Assembly: GCF_016427555.1 (NCBI RefSeq)
Contig: NZ_JAELVS010000003.1
Coordinates: forward strand, 150,550-214,549
Reading direction: 5' to 3'
DNA length: 64,000 bases
Origin: Marinobacter litoralis
GTDB lineage: Bacteria > Pseudomonadota > Gammaproteobacteria > Pseudomonadales > Oleiphilaceae
Part shown: positions 32,212 to 43,722 of the stretch, in pieces
Layout of the letters: every line of letters begins with the position of its first letter
Position numbering within the stretch: position 1 is the stretch's first letter
The notes under the pieces: model-generated
The model's database searches: none
What the model was told of the DNA's origin: nothing
The model's input: the letters and a program-made list of their open reading frames with translations, nothing else
Translations under genes and position numbers: made by a program

Positions 32212-32559
32212 TTAAAGCCCCCAAAGGATCTGAATGCCCCACACGACATAAACGAACATCACTAGGATGCAAGCTGCCTGCAGCAAGAAACGCGGAAGTG
32301 CCGACTTAATGTAGTCGGTGGAAACGGTCCACAAACCGACCCACGCATGCCCGGCAATAGAAAGCAGCGCCAGCAGGCTAAAGATCTTGAACCAACCCTG
32401 ATTAAACAGCGCAGCCCAAGCCTGGTAATCCACGTCAGTCGTGACAAAGAAGCCCAAAAGGAACAGCGTATAAAGAGCCAACACATAGGCTGTAGCACGC
32501 TGAATGATCCAATCTTGAATTCCGTTACGACCGATATTCGTTACACTGTTCATGCCCAT
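32212..32559 (-). CDS. sdhD: Succinate dehydrogenase membrane anchor subunit SdhD
   Basis: This 115-residue protein has three membrane helices (YVLALYTLFLLGFFVTTDV; IFSLLALLSIAGHAWVGLWTV; FLLQAACILVMFVYVVWGI). With SdhC it binds heme b and quinone; the His in SIAGHAWVG is the likely heme ligand. The ATG at 32559 is chosen because AGGAG lies seven bases before it; the gene overlaps the sdhC stop by 10 bases, so translation is coupled. Confidence 0.95.
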   Translation of the reverse strand: MGMNSVTNIGRNGIQDWIIQRATAYVLALYTLFLLGFFVTTDVDYQAWAALFNQGWFKIFSLLALLSIAGHAWVGLWTVSTDYIKSALPRFLLQAACILVMFVYVVWGIQILWGL

Positions 32560-32927
32560 ACCCAGACTCCTGCCAGAACAATCAGAACAATGGAAACCAC
32601 CAGCGTGGCTTTCGCGGCAAGGCGACCGCTCTCAAGCTCTTCGCCAATACCAGCGTCCATTAGCAGGTGCTTGATGCCCGCAACGAGGTGGTACAGCAGA
32701 GCAGACAGGATGCCCCAGGTAATCAGCTTTGCCAGGAAGCTGTCCAGCAGTTCATTCACACGATTAAAGCCATCTTCTCCGGACAAGGAGAGATCCAAAC
32801 CGTACATCAGGAAAGCAACACCCACGAAGATGATGATGCCGCTGATGCGATGCAGGATCGATGTAATGGCTGGCAGCGGAAAATGGAACTTGCCGAGATC
32901 GAGATTTACTGGTCGTTTGCTATTCAC
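32550..32927 (-). CDS. sdhC: Succinate dehydrogenase cytochrome b556 subunit SdhC
   Basis: The 125-residue protein has the SdhC signature (RPVNLDLGKFHFPLPAITSI, then LHRISG), three membrane helices, and the heme-ligand His in the second part (LYHLVAGIKHLLMD). The open frame extends to 33050, but the extra 41 residues are unlike SdhC. The start is set at GTG 32925-32927, preceded by GAGAGCGCT, which gives the usual family length. First gene of the sdhCDAB-sucAB-lpd-sucCD series. Confidence 0.92.
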   Translation of the reverse strand: MNSKRPVNLDLGKFHFPLPAITSILHRISGIIIFVGVAFLMYGLDLSLSGEDGFNRVNELLDSFLAKLITWGILSALLYHLVAGIKHLLMDAGIGEELESGRLAAKATLVVSIVLIVLAGVWVWA

Positions 32928-33109
32928 AGCGCTCTCACACTCTCTTTTGGTTCCGCAAAACCGATATTCCGGCAGCGGATGGTTAGTATGTAGGGACCGG
33001 AGAATCGATACGAAACCGATAACCGATTGGTTCAGGAGGGCGGATGGCAACCCGATAGCTTGCTATGATCTAGCCTGCAAGCAGGCGCATCCCCGATTCC
33101 GGGCTACGG

Positions 33110-33138
33110 ATTATAAGGAGACACCTCGGCAATTACAA
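33110..33138 (-). promoter_or_regulatory. Candidate sigma-70 promoter of the sdh-suc operon
   Basis: On the minus strand TTGTAA (33138-33133), a 17-base spacer and a perfect TATAAT (33115-33110) face sdhC. The leader would be about 175 bases. The whole sdhC-gltA gap (32928-33401, 474 bp) holds divergent promoters and no gene I can support. Confidence 0.55.
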
Positions 33139-33289
33139 ACCTGCAACCACGCCGAAAGCCTTGCTAGGCGTAGACCAGCTTTACCCATTCGCATTATTGA
33201 CAAATATTTTACGAACCACAAAGCGCTGGAATCCCGCGGCTCAGAGCCAACTTTTGCCAATGTAAATCCGTGTTTTCATCATCAATAGA

Positions 33290-33317
33290 TTGACAAAAAA
33301 AGCTAACGCCCTATATT
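33290..33317 (+). promoter_or_regulatory. Sigma-70 promoter of gltA
   Basis: TTGACA (33290-33295), a 16-base spacer and TATATT (33312-33317) lie 84 bases upstream of the gltA start. The -35 element is perfect and the -10 is 5 of 6. Confidence 0.65.
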
Positions 33318-33401
33318 TTGCCGCCAGTTTTGCGATAATACGCGCCTTCTCGCGCATCGATAAATGCAAGAGCTGTTAAGCTAATTGAACAGGAGAGCAC
33401 C

Positions 33402-34676
33402 ATGACCGACAGGAAAGCCACGCTCTCGGTGGGAGATAAGTCCATTGAGCTTCCGGTTTACTCCGGCACCGTCGGCCCTGACGTAATTGACGTACGCGGG
33501 CTAGTCCAGGAAGGCGTTTTTACATACGATCCAGGGTTTGTATCGACTGCAGCCTGCGAATCCGCTATCACTTACATCGATGGCGCCAACGGCGTTCTGC
33601 TGCACCGGGGCTACCCGATTGACCAGCTCGCCGAAAAATCTGACTTTCTTGAAGTGTGCTACCTCCTCCTGAACGGCGAACTGCCGAGCGAAGAAGAGAA
33701 CAAGCGCTTCCACACCACGATCAAAAACCACACCATGCTGCACGATCAGATGCGCAACTTCTTCAATGGCTTCCGCCGTGATGCGCACCCGATGGCGATT
33801 ATGTGTGGTGTCGTCGGAGCGCTATCTGCGTTCTATCACGACCAAATGGATGTTGGCGATCCGAAGCAGCGTGAAATTACCGCGCACCGCTTGATCGCGA
33901 AAATGCCGACCATTGCAGCCTGGTGCTACAAGTATTCTGTTGGCCAGCCGTTCATGTACCCGCGCAACGACCTGTCATACGCAGAAAACTTCCTGCAAAT
34001 GATGTTCGGCACGCCGTGCGAAGAGTACAAGCCGAACCCGGTTCTCGCCAATGCGATGGACAAGATCTTCATTCTGCACGCAGATCACGAGCAGAACGCT
34101 TCGACCTCAACCGTACGCTTGGCAGGTTCCACCGGCGCCAACCCGTACGCCTGTATTGCCTCCGGTATTGCGGCACTGTGGGGCCCGGCACACGGCGGCG
34201 CGAACGAAGCGGTTCTGGATATGCTGGCTGAAATTGGCGACGAATCCAATATTGAAAAGTTTATCGCCAAGGCGAAGGACAAAGACGATCCGTTCCGCCT
34301 GATGGGCTTCGGTCACCGGGTTTACAAGAACTTCGATCCACGCGCCAAAGTAATGGCTCAGACCGCTCACGAAGTTTTGAGCGAGCTTGGTCTGGAGAAC
34401 GATCCTCTGCTGAAGATCGCCCAGCGCCTCGAAAAAATCGCCCTGGAAGACGAATACTTCGTAAAGCGCCAGCTTTACCCGAACGTCGACTTCTACTCTG
34501 GCATCATTCTGAAAGCGATCGGTATCCCAACCTCCATGTTTACCGTTATTTTCGCAATGTCCCGGACAATCGGCTGGTTCTCACACTGGAACGAAATGGT
34601 CAGCGGCGCCAACCGCATCGGCCGCCCTCGCCAGCTGTACACCGGCTCGCCGAAGCGCGATTACCCAAACAAGTAA
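33402..34676 (+). CDS. gltA: Citrate synthase (type II)
   Basis: GltA condenses oxaloacetate and acetyl-CoA to citrate. The 424-residue protein is of the hexameric type regulated by NADH in gammaproteobacteria; it shows the N-terminal beta domain ([20 protein letters not shown]), [17 protein letters not shown] with an active-site His, and [14 protein letters not shown] with the second His. AGGAGAGCACC precedes the ATG. It is divergent from the sdh operon, the arrangement known in E. coli, and is closed by an intrinsic terminator. Confidence 0.98.
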   Translation: MTDRKATLSVGDKSIELPVYSGTVGPDVIDVRGLVQEGVFTYDPGFVSTAACESAITYIDGANGVLLHRGYPIDQLAEKSDFLEVCYLLLNGELPSEEENKRFHTTIKNHTMLHDQMRNFFNGFRRDAHPMAIMCGVVGALSAFYHDQMDVGDPKQREITAHRLIAKMPTIAAWCYKYSVGQPFMYPRNDLSYAENFLQMMFGTPCEEYKPNPVLANAMDKIFILHADHEQNASTSTVRLAGSTGANPYACIASGIAALWGPAHGGANEAVLDMLAEIGDESNIEKFIAKAKDKDDPFRLMGFGHRVYKNFDPRAKVMAQTAHEVLSELGLENDPLLKIAQRLEKIALEDEYFVKRQLYPNVDFYSGIILKAIGIPTSMFTVIFAMSRTIGWFSHWNEMVSGANRIGRPRQLYTGSPKRDYPNK

Positions 34677-34700
34677 TTGCTTTGGGCACACCGGAAAACA

Positions 34701-34732
34701 CACAAAGGCCGCTGATCACAGCGGCCTTTGTG
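34701..34732 (+). terminator. Intrinsic terminator after gltA
   Basis: A perfect 14-bp stem (34701-34714 with 34719-34732; arm CACAAAGGCCGCTG) with loop ATCA is followed by TTTGT. It lies 24 bases past the gltA stop. Confidence 0.9.
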
Positions 34733-34758
34733 TTTGTAATGGAAAAAGGAGATCAATA

Positions 34759-35631
34759 ATGACAACAACAGCTGCTTTTATTGGATTAGGCGTGATGGGC
34801 TACCCCATGGCCGGCCATTTGGCTAAAGCAGGCATACTGGTTAAGGTCTGGAATCGTTCCAGCGAAAAAGCCGAAAAGTGGGCCGCCGAATACTCCGGAA
34901 CCGCCTGCGAGACCATCTCAGAAGCGGTTCGAAATGCCGACTTCGTAATGACGTGTGTCGGCGCAGACAAGGACCTTTTAGCCGTTTATGAAGGCCCCGA
35001 AGGTATCATCGAAAACGCACCCAGGGGCACAACCCTGATCGACCACACCACCGCCTCGGCCGGTATTGCCGAGCAGCTCTCAGCAATCGCAGCCAAAGCC
35101 GGCCAGAGCTTTATAGATGCCCCGGTCTCTGGCGGCCAACAGGGCGCTGAAAACGGCCAGTTAACGATTATGTGCGGTGGAGAACAGGCAGATTACGACA
35201 AAGCAGCCCCTGTCATGGAGCACTACGCCCGTGCCATCAACCTGATGGGCCCTGCCGGTAGTGGCCAGAAAACCAAAATGGTGAACCAAATCGCCATCGC
35301 AGGTTTGATTCAAGGGCTCTCAGAGGCTCTGCACTTCGCTGAACAAGCGGATTTAGACATTCGAAAAGTCGTGGATGTGATATCCAAAGGTGCCGCCCAA
35401 TCCTGGCAAATGGAAAACCGCTCAGCCACCATGGCAGACGGCAAATTTGACTACGGTTTTGCCGTGGACTGGATGCGTAAGGATTTAGGGATCTGCTTGC
35501 AGGAAGCCAACCGAAACGGCGCAACCTTACCGGTCACGGCCCTGGTGGACCAGTTCTATGGGGACGTACAAAAGATGGGCGGAAACCGCTGGGATACCTC
35601 TTCGCTGATTCATCGGCTTCGCAAGAAATAG
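34759..35631 (+). CDS. NAD(P)-dependent beta-hydroxyacid dehydrogenase (3-hydroxyisobutyrate family)
   Basis: The 290-residue protein has the N-terminal dinucleotide motif FIGLGVMGYPMAGHLAKAG (GxGxMG), the substrate-binding DAPVSGGQQGAENG, and the catalytic-lysine motif GSGQKTKMVNQ (Lys173). Such enzymes oxidise 3-hydroxyisobutyrate, tartronate semialdehyde or related short hydroxyacids; the substrate cannot be decided from the sequence. The usual NN after the lysine reads NQ here. AAAGGAGATC precedes the ATG. It follows the gltA terminator, so it probably has separate transcription or receives read-through. Confidence 0.88.
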   Translation: MTTTAAFIGLGVMGYPMAGHLAKAGILVKVWNRSSEKAEKWAAEYSGTACETISEAVRNADFVMTCVGADKDLLAVYEGPEGIIENAPRGTTLIDHTTASAGIAEQLSAIAAKAGQSFIDAPVSGGQQGAENGQLTIMCGGEQADYDKAAPVMEHYARAINLMGPAGSGQKTKMVNQIAIAGLIQGLSEALHFAEQADLDIRKVVDVISKGAAQSWQMENRSATMADGKFDYGFAVDWMRKDLGICLQEANRNGATLPVTALVDQFYGDVQKMGGNRWDTSSLIHRLRKK

Positions 35632-35663
35632 GCAACGCTCAACCTGGCTAAGCTCGATTAGCC

Positions 35664-35703
35664 CCCTGCAGGAAGCGCCTTTTCCACGGCAGCTCCTGCA
35701 GGG
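35664..35703. other. Inverted repeat between the dehydrogenase gene and topA
   Basis: CCCTGCAGGA (35664-35673) and TCCTGCAGGG (35694-35703) are perfect inverted copies 20 bases apart, each near-palindromic around CTGCAG. It lies between two convergent stops. There is no adjacent T-run on the plus strand, so termination is only possible, not shown. Confidence 0.4.
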
Positions 35704-35717
35704 CTCTAAAGCCGGAA

Positions 35718-38357
35718 CTATTTTTTCTTGTCCCTCGGCACCCAGCGTCCATTCTCGTACCAGGCAGACCAGCCCGTCGCTTTGCCGTCTTTTTCCGACA
35801 TAACGTACTGCTCTTTCGTCTTCCGACTGTAGCGAATCACGGTTGGGTTACCCTCGGGATCTTTCTCCGGAGCGTCCATCAGATAATCGTGCTTCGGATC
35901 AATTTCCTTGCGATGCGGCTTAATTTCCATGACCAGGGGTGGCCGGGTTTCCCGGTTCTTCGGGAACTTGCTCGCAGCCAGGAACAAACCCGAGGCGCCG
36001 TCACGCAAAACATAGGTGTCGTCCACCTTCTGACACTTCAGTTCAGGCATGGGCACCGGATCCATTTTGGGGGGCGCTGGCTCACCGCTTTTCAACAATT
36101 TGCGGGTATTCTTGCAGTCGTCGCTGGTACAACCGAAATACTTCCCGAAACGGCCGGTCTTCAGCTGCATCTCGGAGCCGCACTTGTCACATTCAAGCGT
36201 AGGCCCGTCGTAACCCTTGATTCGGAACGTACCCTGCTCTACTTCGTATCCAGAACAGTCTGGATTGTTACCGCACACATGCAGCTTACGGGCCTCATCA
36301 ACCAGATAGCTGTCCATGGCAGTGCCACACTTACCGCAACGACGCTTCATGCGCAGAAGACGGGTTTCACCTTCGCCTTCCACATCCTCATCGGCACTGA
36401 CCACCTCATCGCCAGACACCAGATTAATGGTTGTCTTGCAGCGTTCTTTGGGCGGCAATGCGTAGCCCGAGCAACCCAGAAAAACACCGGTACTCGCCAC
36501 ACGAATCTGCATATTCCGACCACAGCTCGGGCATGGTATGTCAGTTTCAGTTGGCGTATTGGCACGCATGCCACCTTCTGCCTGACTGGCACCGTCAAGC
36601 TGCTTGCGGAACTTCGCGTAGAAGTCGTTCAGCACCTTTTTCCAGTTCACATCACCGCCGGCAATATGATCCAGCTCATCTTCCAGCCGGGCCGTGAAAT
36701 CGTAGTCCATCAGATTCGGGAAGGACTCAGCCAAACGCTCGGTAACAATCTCGCCCATCTTTTCGGCGTAGAACCGGCGGTTCTGCAAACGCACATAACC
36801 ACGATCCTGGATGGTCGAAATAATCGAAGCATAGGTAGACGGCCGACCAATACCCTGCTTTTCAAGCTCTTTTACCAAGCTCGCTTCGGTATACCTTGGC
36901 GACGGCTTGGTGAAGTGTTGTGTTGGATCCAGCTTACTAAGCTCAAGAGCTTCATCGACCTTGATGTCTGGCAACGCCACATCTTCATCCTTTTTGGACG
37001 ACTGGGGCGCGGCCTTCAAGAAACCTTCAAACTTTACGATGCGCCCACGGGTACGGAGCTCGTAATCGCCATTCGCCACCACGATCGAGGTACTCAAAAA
37101 CTCCGCATCGGCCATTTGGCAAGCAATGAACTGACGCCAGATCAGGTCGTAAAGCTTCTCAGCGTCTTTCTCCAGGCCAGAAATATCAGACGGCCTGCGC
37201 GTCACATCAGACGGACGAATCGCCTCGTGCGCTTCCTGAGCGCCTTCTTTGCTGCCATACAGGCGCGGTGCATCTGGCAAATATCGATCGCCAAACTGTT
37301 TTTGTACGAACTCACGACAACTCTCAACCGCATCTTTGCTCAGGTTGGTAGAGTCTGTACGCATATAGGTGATGTAACCCGCTTCGTACAACCGCTGCGC
37401 CAACATCATGGTCTTCTTGACACTGAAGCCCATGCGGTTGCTGGCCGCTTGCTGTAGCGTCGAGGTAATGAACGGGGCCGAAGGCTTCGAGCGAGTCGGC
37501 TTATCTTCCCGTTTAGCAACCTTGAAGCCACCCTCATTAAGGCGAGCTACGTGCTCATTGCTCTGGGCCTCGTTGGCCGGGCGATAAGGCTTACCGGCAT
37601 AACGAGTGACCTCAAAGCGAACCGGTTGCTTGGCTTCATTCGCCTTCAGGTCGGCATGCAATTGCCAAAACTCTTCCGGAACAAACTTACGGATTTCGCG
37701 CTCGCGCTCTACAATCAGGCGAACAGCAACGGACTGAACTCGTCCCGCTGACAAACCTCGGGCAATCTTGCTCCACAGCAACGGCGAAACCATATAGCCC
37801 ACAACCCGGTCCAGGAAGCGGCGAGCTTGCTGCGCGTTTACTCGATCGGTATCCAGATTACCGGGATCTTCAAAGGCTTCCTGAATGGCACGTTTGGTGA
37901 TTTCGTTGAACACCACCCGACGATACTTTTCGGGTTCACCACCGATGGTTTCCTGGAGATGCCAGGCAATAGCCTCCCCTTCTCTATCCAAATCCGTTGC
38001 GAGATAAATGTGGTCAGCGTTCTTGGCTAAGCGCTTCAGCTCACTGACCACTTTTTCTTTGCCCGGCAGGACTTCGTACCGCGCACTCCAGTCGCGATCG
38101 GGATCGACACCCATGCGCGCAACCAGCTGTTCTCTGGCTTTACGCTTTTTGTGCTCGGCCTTTTCCTTAGGACTCAACTTACGTGTTGCAGCCGCCTGCT
38201 TGGCCCGCTCTTTCGGGTCAGACTGACTACCACTGCCACTGACAGGCAGGTCACGAATGTGGCCAACGCTCGACTTAACAATGAAGTCCGAGCCCAGATA
38301 CTTGTTGATGGTCTTCGCTTTCGCTGGAGACTCGACAATAACGAGACTTTTACCCAT
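35718..38357 (-). CDS. topA: DNA topoisomerase I
   Basis: TopA relaxes negative supercoils. The 879-residue enzyme begins with the Toprim domain ([17 protein letters not shown]; acidic [15 protein letters not shown]), has the active-site tyrosine in [13 protein letters not shown], and carries C-terminal zinc-binding domains (CPSCGRNMQ...[14 protein letters not shown]...[13 protein letters not shown]...CTSDDC). A basic insert (residues about 45-75, [20 protein letters not shown]) interrupts the Toprim domain, as in Pseudomonas-type TopA. It is single and convergent with the dehydrogenase gene. Confidence 0.97.
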   Translation of the reverse strand: MGKSLVIVESPAKAKTINKYLGSDFIVKSSVGHIRDLPVSGSGSQSDPKERAKQAAATRKLSPKEKAEHKKRKAREQLVARMGVDPDRDWSARYEVLPGKEKVVSELKRLAKNADHIYLATDLDREGEAIAWHLQETIGGEPEKYRRVVFNEITKRAIQEAFEDPGNLDTDRVNAQQARRFLDRVVGYMVSPLLWSKIARGLSAGRVQSVAVRLIVEREREIRKFVPEEFWQLHADLKANEAKQPVRFEVTRYAGKPYRPANEAQSNEHVARLNEGGFKVAKREDKPTRSKPSAPFITSTLQQAASNRMGFSVKKTMMLAQRLYEAGYITYMRTDSTNLSKDAVESCREFVQKQFGDRYLPDAPRLYGSKEGAQEAHEAIRPSDVTRRPSDISGLEKDAEKLYDLIWRQFIACQMADAEFLSTSIVVANGDYELRTRGRIVKFEGFLKAAPQSSKKDEDVALPDIKVDEALELSKLDPTQHFTKPSPRYTEASLVKELEKQGIGRPSTYASIISTIQDRGYVRLQNRRFYAEKMGEIVTERLAESFPNLMDYDFTARLEDELDHIAGGDVNWKKVLNDFYAKFRKQLDGASQAEGGMRANTPTETDIPCPSCGRNMQIRVASTGVFLGCSGYALPPKERCKTTINLVSGDEVVSADEDVEGEGETRLLRMKRRCGKCGTAMDSYLVDEARKLHVCGNNPDCSGYEVEQGTFRIKGYDGPTLECDKCGSEMQLKTGRFGKYFGCTSDDCKNTRKLLKSGEPAPPKMDPVPMPELKCQKVDDTYVLRDGASGLFLAASKFPKNRETRPPLVMEIKPHRKEIDPKHDYLMDAPEKDPEGNPTVIRYSRKTKEQYVMSEKDGKATGWSAWYENGRWVPRDKKK

Positions 38358-38562
38358 ATCGGAGATCTATATCCTTGGCGGCGAATCGGTTAATAACTAA
38401 ACAAACCGCAAACTCGCATAAAAATCAGGCAACTGGAAACGTAAGGGTTGCCATTATGTATAGGCACACTGTTTTACAGGGTCAAGAATGGCAAGACAAC
38501 CCATTCTTTGGCCTGAAACAGTCTTTTTCTGATTTTTTGGCACCAAACAAGCGCACCACAAA

Positions 38563-38593
38563 CAGGAAGGCCCGGCATAAGCCGGGCCTCCTG
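38563..38593 (-). terminator. Intrinsic terminator after fadA
   Basis: CAGGAAGGCCCGGC-ATAA-GCCGGGCCTCCTG forms a strong stem with one bulge; on the minus strand it is followed by TTTG. It lies 29 bases past the fadA stop. Confidence 0.75.
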
Positions 38594-38622
38594 AACAAGC
38601 GTTACTGATTCGAGTTAGTCGA

Positions 38623-39825
<1,203 letters not shown>

Positions 39826-39831
39826 TCAGGG

Positions 39832-41979
39832 TTAGCCAAAGAATTTTTCGCCAGTCTTGGCCATTTCACGCAGCTTCTCGGTCGGGTGATACAAAGGACC
39901 CAGATCTGCAAACTTGTCTGCCAGTTCAACGAACTTGTCTACACCCATATCATCGATGTAGCGCAGCGCACCACCACGGAACGGCGGGAAGCCGATACCG
40001 AAGATGAGGCCCATATCTGCGTCAGCCGGATCTTCCACGATGCCGTCTTCCAGGCAACGTACAGTTTCCAGACACAGAGGGATCATCATGCGGGCGATGA
40101 TGTCTTCGTCGCTGAATTCGTTCTTGGCTTGTACTACTGGCTCAAGCAGCTTGTAGGTTTCTTCGTCTACAACTTTCTTCTGCTTACCCTTGCGGTCCAG
40201 CTCGTACTTGTAGAAACCAACGTCGTTCTTCTGACCGTAACGGTTGTTATCAAACATTACGTCGATCGCTGTGGTTTCAGCGTGCTTCATACGATCCGGG
40301 AAGCCTTCGGCCATTACTTCACCAGCGTGCTTGCCGGTATCCATACCTACAACGTCCAGCAGGTACGCCGGACCCATCGGCCAGCCGAATTTTTCCATCA
40401 CTTTATCGACTTTCTGGAAGTCGGCGCCGTCACGGACCAGACCTACGAAGCCACCAAAGTACGGGAACAATACACGGTTAACCAGGAAGCCCGGGCAATC
40501 GTTTACTACGATCGGAGTCTTGCCCATGGCCTTAGCGTAAGCAACAGTGGTCGCGATAGCGCGGTCACTGGTCTTCTCGCCACGGATAACTTCAACCAGC
40601 GGCATCATGTGCACCGGGTTGAAGAAGTGCATGCCACAGAAGTTTTCCGGACGCTTCAGGTTTTTAGCCAGAAGGTCGATGGAAATAGTAGACGTGTTGG
40701 ACGTCAGGATGGCGTCTTCGCGAACTGCATCTTCAGTTTCACGCAGAACTGCATCTTTAACTTTCGGGTTTTCAACAACCGCTTCAACAACCAGGTCTAC
40801 GTTCTTGAAATCACCGTAGTTCAAGGTAGGAGTGATGCTGTTCAGAACGTCGGCCATCTTGCCAGCGTCCATACGACCCTTATCAACACGCTTGGACAGA
40901 AGCTTCTTGGCTTCTTTCAGACCCAGCGCGATGCCGTCCTGATTGATGTCCTTCATGATGATCGGCGTGCCTTTCAGCGCAGACTGGTAAGCAACACCGC
41001 CGCCCATGATGCCGGCACCCAATACAGCGGCCAGTTTCACATCAGAGGCTTCTTTTTCCCATGCGCTAGCTTTCTTCTTCAGCGCCTGGTCGTTCAGGAA
41101 CAGGCCGATCAGACAAGCAGCAACGTTGGTCTTGGCCATCTTGGCGAAGCCTTTGGCTTCAACTTCAAGAGCCTTGTCGCGAGTCATGCCAGCATGCTTC
41201 TGCATGGTCTTGATCGCTTCAACCGGAGCCGGGTAGTTTTTACCGGCCTTGCCAGCAACAAAGGCTTTGGAGATCTCGAACGCCATCATGCTTTCCATGG
41301 CGTTCAGCTTGATCTTGCCCTTCTTTTCTTCGCGACGAGCCTGATTGTCCAGCTTGCCTTCGTTGCACTGCTCAATAATCGCAACAGCAGCGGCAACCAA
41401 TTGGTCCGGAGCAACAACTGCATCAACAGCGCCAATCTTCAGAGCGGCATCAGCACGATTCTCAGTACCGCCAGCAATCCACTCAACTGCGTTGTCTACA
41501 CCAACAAGACGTGACAAACGTACGGTGCCACCGAAGCCCGGGAAGATACCCAGCTTGGTTTCTGGCAGTCCTACCTTGGCCTTAGGCGCCATTACACGGT
41601 AGTCCGTAGACAGACACATTTCGAAACCGCCACCCAGAGCGATACCGTTGATCGCGGTAACCGTCGGGAACGGCAGGTCTTCGATGGCGTTAAATACTTC
41701 GTTCGCCTTCAAGTTGTTGGCGACAAGCTCTTCCTCAGAACCCGCAAACAGCTCGGTAAACTCGGTGATGTCTGCACCAACGATGAAGCTGTCTTTAGAG
41801 CTGGTTACAACCAGGCCCTTCAGGTTGTTCTGGGATTTGAGTGCTTCAGCTGCGGCGCCTAGCTCTTCGATAGTGAGACGGTTGAACTTATTGACTGACT
41901 CGCCTTGCAAGTCAAAGTCCAACTGAGCGATCCCACCGTCGATCTCTTTAACCGTGATGGCTTTACCTTCGTAAATCAT
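39832..41979 (-). CDS. fadB: Fatty acid oxidation complex alpha subunit FadB
   Basis: The 715-residue multifunctional enzyme has an N-terminal crotonase domain (enoyl-CoA hydratase; [35 protein letters not shown]) and a C-terminal 3-hydroxyacyl-CoA dehydrogenase ([40 protein letters not shown] then [18 protein letters not shown]). The frame extends to 42123, but the ATG at 41979 ([12 protein letters not shown]) with GGAGATC upstream gives the standard start and length. A PsrA-like operator lies 115 bases upstream. Confidence 0.97.
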   Translation of the reverse strand: MIYEGKAITVKEIDGGIAQLDFDLQGESVNKFNRLTIEELGAAAEALKSQNNLKGLVVTSSKDSFIVGADITEFTELFAGSEEELVANNLKANEVFNAIEDLPFPTVTAINGIALGGGFEMCLSTDYRVMAPKAKVGLPETKLGIFPGFGGTVRLSRLVGVDNAVEWIAGGTENRADAALKIGAVDAVVAPDQLVAAAVAIIEQCNEGKLDNQARREEKKGKIKLNAMESMMAFEISKAFVAGKAGKNYPAPVEAIKTMQKHAGMTRDKALEVEAKGFAKMAKTNVAACLIGLFLNDQALKKKASAWEKEASDVKLAAVLGAGIMGGGVAYQSALKGTPIIMKDINQDGIALGLKEAKKLLSKRVDKGRMDAGKMADVLNSITPTLNYGDFKNVDLVVEAVVENPKVKDAVLRETEDAVREDAILTSNTSTISIDLLAKNLKRPENFCGMHFFNPVHMMPLVEVIRGEKTSDRAIATTVAYAKAMGKTPIVVNDCPGFLVNRVLFPYFGGFVGLVRDGADFQKVDKVMEKFGWPMGPAYLLDVVGMDTGKHAGEVMAEGFPDRMKHAETTAIDVMFDNNRYGQKNDVGFYKYELDRKGKQKKVVDEETYKLLEPVVQAKNEFSDEDIIARMMIPLCLETVRCLEDGIVEDPADADMGLIFGIGFPPFRGGALRYIDDMGVDKFVELADKFADLGPLYHPTEKLREMAKTGEKFFG

Positions 41980-42093
41980 CAACTGATCTCCAGTCTGTGT
42001 TTGGAACTGCTGACAACCAGTGGGCGCTATGCTCCACACCGGCCGTTTTTGCAGCGAGATTTCGGTCACTGCCCGATCTTTCCGATCCAAAAA

Positions 42094-42111
42094 TTCATAC
42101 ACTTGTTTGAA
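42094..42111. promoter_or_regulatory. PsrA-like operator upstream of fadBA
   Basis: TTCATACACTTGTTTGAA is an imperfect palindrome that fits the reported PsrA pattern TTCAAAC-N4-GTTTGAA with one mismatch. PsrA is the TetR-type repressor of fatty acid oxidation in many non-enteric gammaproteobacteria. A TTGACA (minus strand, 42152-42147) lies upstream. The rest of the 342-bp gap to the next gene shows no further clear feature. Confidence 0.5.
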
Positions 42112-42321
42112 TCGTGAGGGCACACGATGAAAAAAAATGGAGCGTTTGTCAATTTGTTTCTTTCGGAAGCCTCTTCAACTTGTTCGGAGACTTGAGCGGA
42201 ACTAGCTCACGGAACCCTCCGCAAACGCCGGAAACTACTTGATAAGCCGGTGGAGTTACTTTAACTTCGCTGAACGATAATAGCCCAAAATAATAAAACC
42301 GCATTACGGAGACTTATTCCG

Positions 42322-43140
42322 ATGACCGGCAGTCGAACGCGCTTCACCTCAATCATCTCGGCAATTCTGTTTTTATCTCTCGTCTCCTTTGGCGCCCGAG
42401 CCCAGGAATCGGGTGGCGAATTTCTGGCTGACCTTCACGATTTCCGCGTAAACAACTATCTTGCCGTGGATGCTTTCTACAACTTCAGCGCAACGGGCGA
42501 CACTGACACTCTGAACCGGATTGTCGTTGCGATCAACAATGCAAATGACGCCATGAACTCGGTAATTGCCAGCACCAGCGGTGTGCTGACCAGCGATCAG
42601 ATAGAGGGACTGAACCAGTCGTTTGACAAGTTCAAGGACCTCATGCGCAGTAATATCAATGAGGTTCGTGATCGAGGCTACCCCGATCTGCGTTTGATGG
42701 CGGATATGGCCGACAAAGCTCTCACGATGAACGCAACAGCAACCGAGCTCTACGGCATTGCTCAGGAAAATAGCGGCGCGAAAGCCGATGATCGGGTTGA
42801 ATCGGCAAGGTCTGCATCGGTTCTGATGGCACAGATGATGGCCCGTTACGCAGCTCGCACCCATTCGTCGGTGTCGCAAACGTTCCAGGGCGCCACCACA
42901 GAAGTTCCGCTGGACGAGCAAGCCAAAACGTTCGACAACTACCTGAAAAATGTGAGCTCAGGCTCCCCGACTGGTGAACTCAAAGAAATCCTGAGCGATA
43001 TTTCTTCAAAGTGGCAGTTTATTCGAAGCTCATACGTCAACTACAACGAAAACAACGTGTCCTTCATCATCGACCGATACTCCAAAGGCATCATCAATGG
43101 CTTGACCTCCGCCATTGAACTGATGCGCCAAAACGGTTAA
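42322..43140 (+). CDS. Secreted helical protein of unknown function
   Basis: The 272-residue product has a signal peptide (about residues 1-27, ending SFGARAQE). The mature protein is predicted helical throughout, with repeated Asn/Asp/Ser-rich helices (DTLNRIVVAINNANDAMNSV, RSNINEVRDRGYPDLRLMAD). I do not recognise a domain or catalytic motif; the ending DRYSKGIINGLTSAIELM may be a structural helix. It would act in the periplasm or outside. CGGAGACTT lies before the ATG. It stands alone between divergent fadBA and the usp gene, so context gives no hint. Confidence 0.75.
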   Translation: MTGSRTRFTSIISAILFLSLVSFGARAQESGGEFLADLHDFRVNNYLAVDAFYNFSATGDTDTLNRIVVAINNANDAMNSVIASTSGVLTSDQIEGLNQSFDKFKDLMRSNINEVRDRGYPDLRLMADMADKALTMNATATELYGIAQENSGAKADDRVESARSASVLMAQMMARYAARTHSSVSQTFQGATTEVPLDEQAKTFDNYLKNVSSGSPTGELKEILSDISSKWQFIRSSYVNYNENNVSFIIDRYSKGIINGLTSAIELMRQNG

Positions 43141-43248
43141 GTCGTCTGGTTTCAGGGCAGGAATGTCTTTCTGCCCTCCCCCCTTTCATACGCCACCCAA
43201 CGGTACTATGCTTGGTTTAAGCGTTATAAATCACAAAGGAGTGAAAGC

Positions 43249-43680
43249 ATGCCGACGTACAAACGAATGCTGGTGGCGATTGATTTAACAGAAGAAGCCC
43301 CGCAAGTTTTGGACAGAGCGAGTGCTATTTGTGAAGCCTTCGGAGCAAAGCTGATCCTTGCACACGTGGTGGAGCCGGTTGGTTATGCTTATGGCGGCGA
43401 CATCCCCATGGATTTATCGGAACTGCAGGATCAACTGGATAAAGCAGCTAAGGAACAGCTCAGCAAATACGGGGAACAATACGGCATCAGCCCAGAAGAC
43501 CAGGTTGTAACCGTGGGCCGGCCAGAATCTGAAATTCACCGCCTGGTGGCAGACCACGATATCGACCTGACCATTGTAGGCAGCCATGGCCGAAAAGGTA
43601 TTCAGTTATTGCTAGGCTCCACAGCCAACGGCGTACTGCACGGAACCGAGTGCGACGTGCTGGCCATCAGGATCCACTAA
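43249..43680 (+). CDS. Universal stress protein (UspA family)
   Basis: The 143-residue single-domain protein has the UspA fold: N-terminal KRMLVAIDLTEEAPQVLDRA, LILAHVVEPVGYAYGG, and the ATP-binding signature GSHGRKGIQLLLGSTANGVL (G-x2-G-x9-G-S/T), so it probably binds ATP. Family members are induced by starvation, oxygen limitation or other stress; the specific role here is unknown. AAAGGAGTG lies eight bases before the ATG. No ANR box is visible upstream. Confidence 0.92.
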   Translation: MPTYKRMLVAIDLTEEAPQVLDRASAICEAFGAKLILAHVVEPVGYAYGGDIPMDLSELQDQLDKAAKEQLSKYGEQYGISPEDQVVTVGRPESEIHRLVADHDIDLTIVGSHGRKGIQLLLGSTANGVLHGTECDVLAIRIH

Positions 43681-43722
43681 AACTGAATTAACGGGGGCAT
43701 TGTACGCCCCCCATCTACCCGC

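Noticed and set aside
31252..32265. 337-codon open frame opposite sdhA
   Set aside because: Antisense shadow rich in Thr, Arg and His, no family features.
32928..33050. 41-residue extension of SdhC
   Set aside because: No similarity to SdhC; GTG at 32927 with GAGAG upstream gives the usual 125-residue protein.
35889..37457. 522-codon open frame on the plus strand opposite topA
   Set aside because: Antisense shadow of TopA with no recognisable protein features.
39886..41514. 542-codon open frame on the plus strand opposite fadB
   Set aside because: It is the antisense of a fully conserved FadB; composition is a mirror of the real codons and it has no domain or ribosome site.
41980..42123. 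48-residue N-terminal extension of FadB
   Set aside because: It covers the PsrA-like operator and is unlike FadB; the ATG at 41979 has a ribosome site and gives the standard length.
43693..43711. GGGGGC...GCCCCC repeat between usp and uup
   Set aside because: The short stem has no T-run on either strand, so I do not call a terminator.
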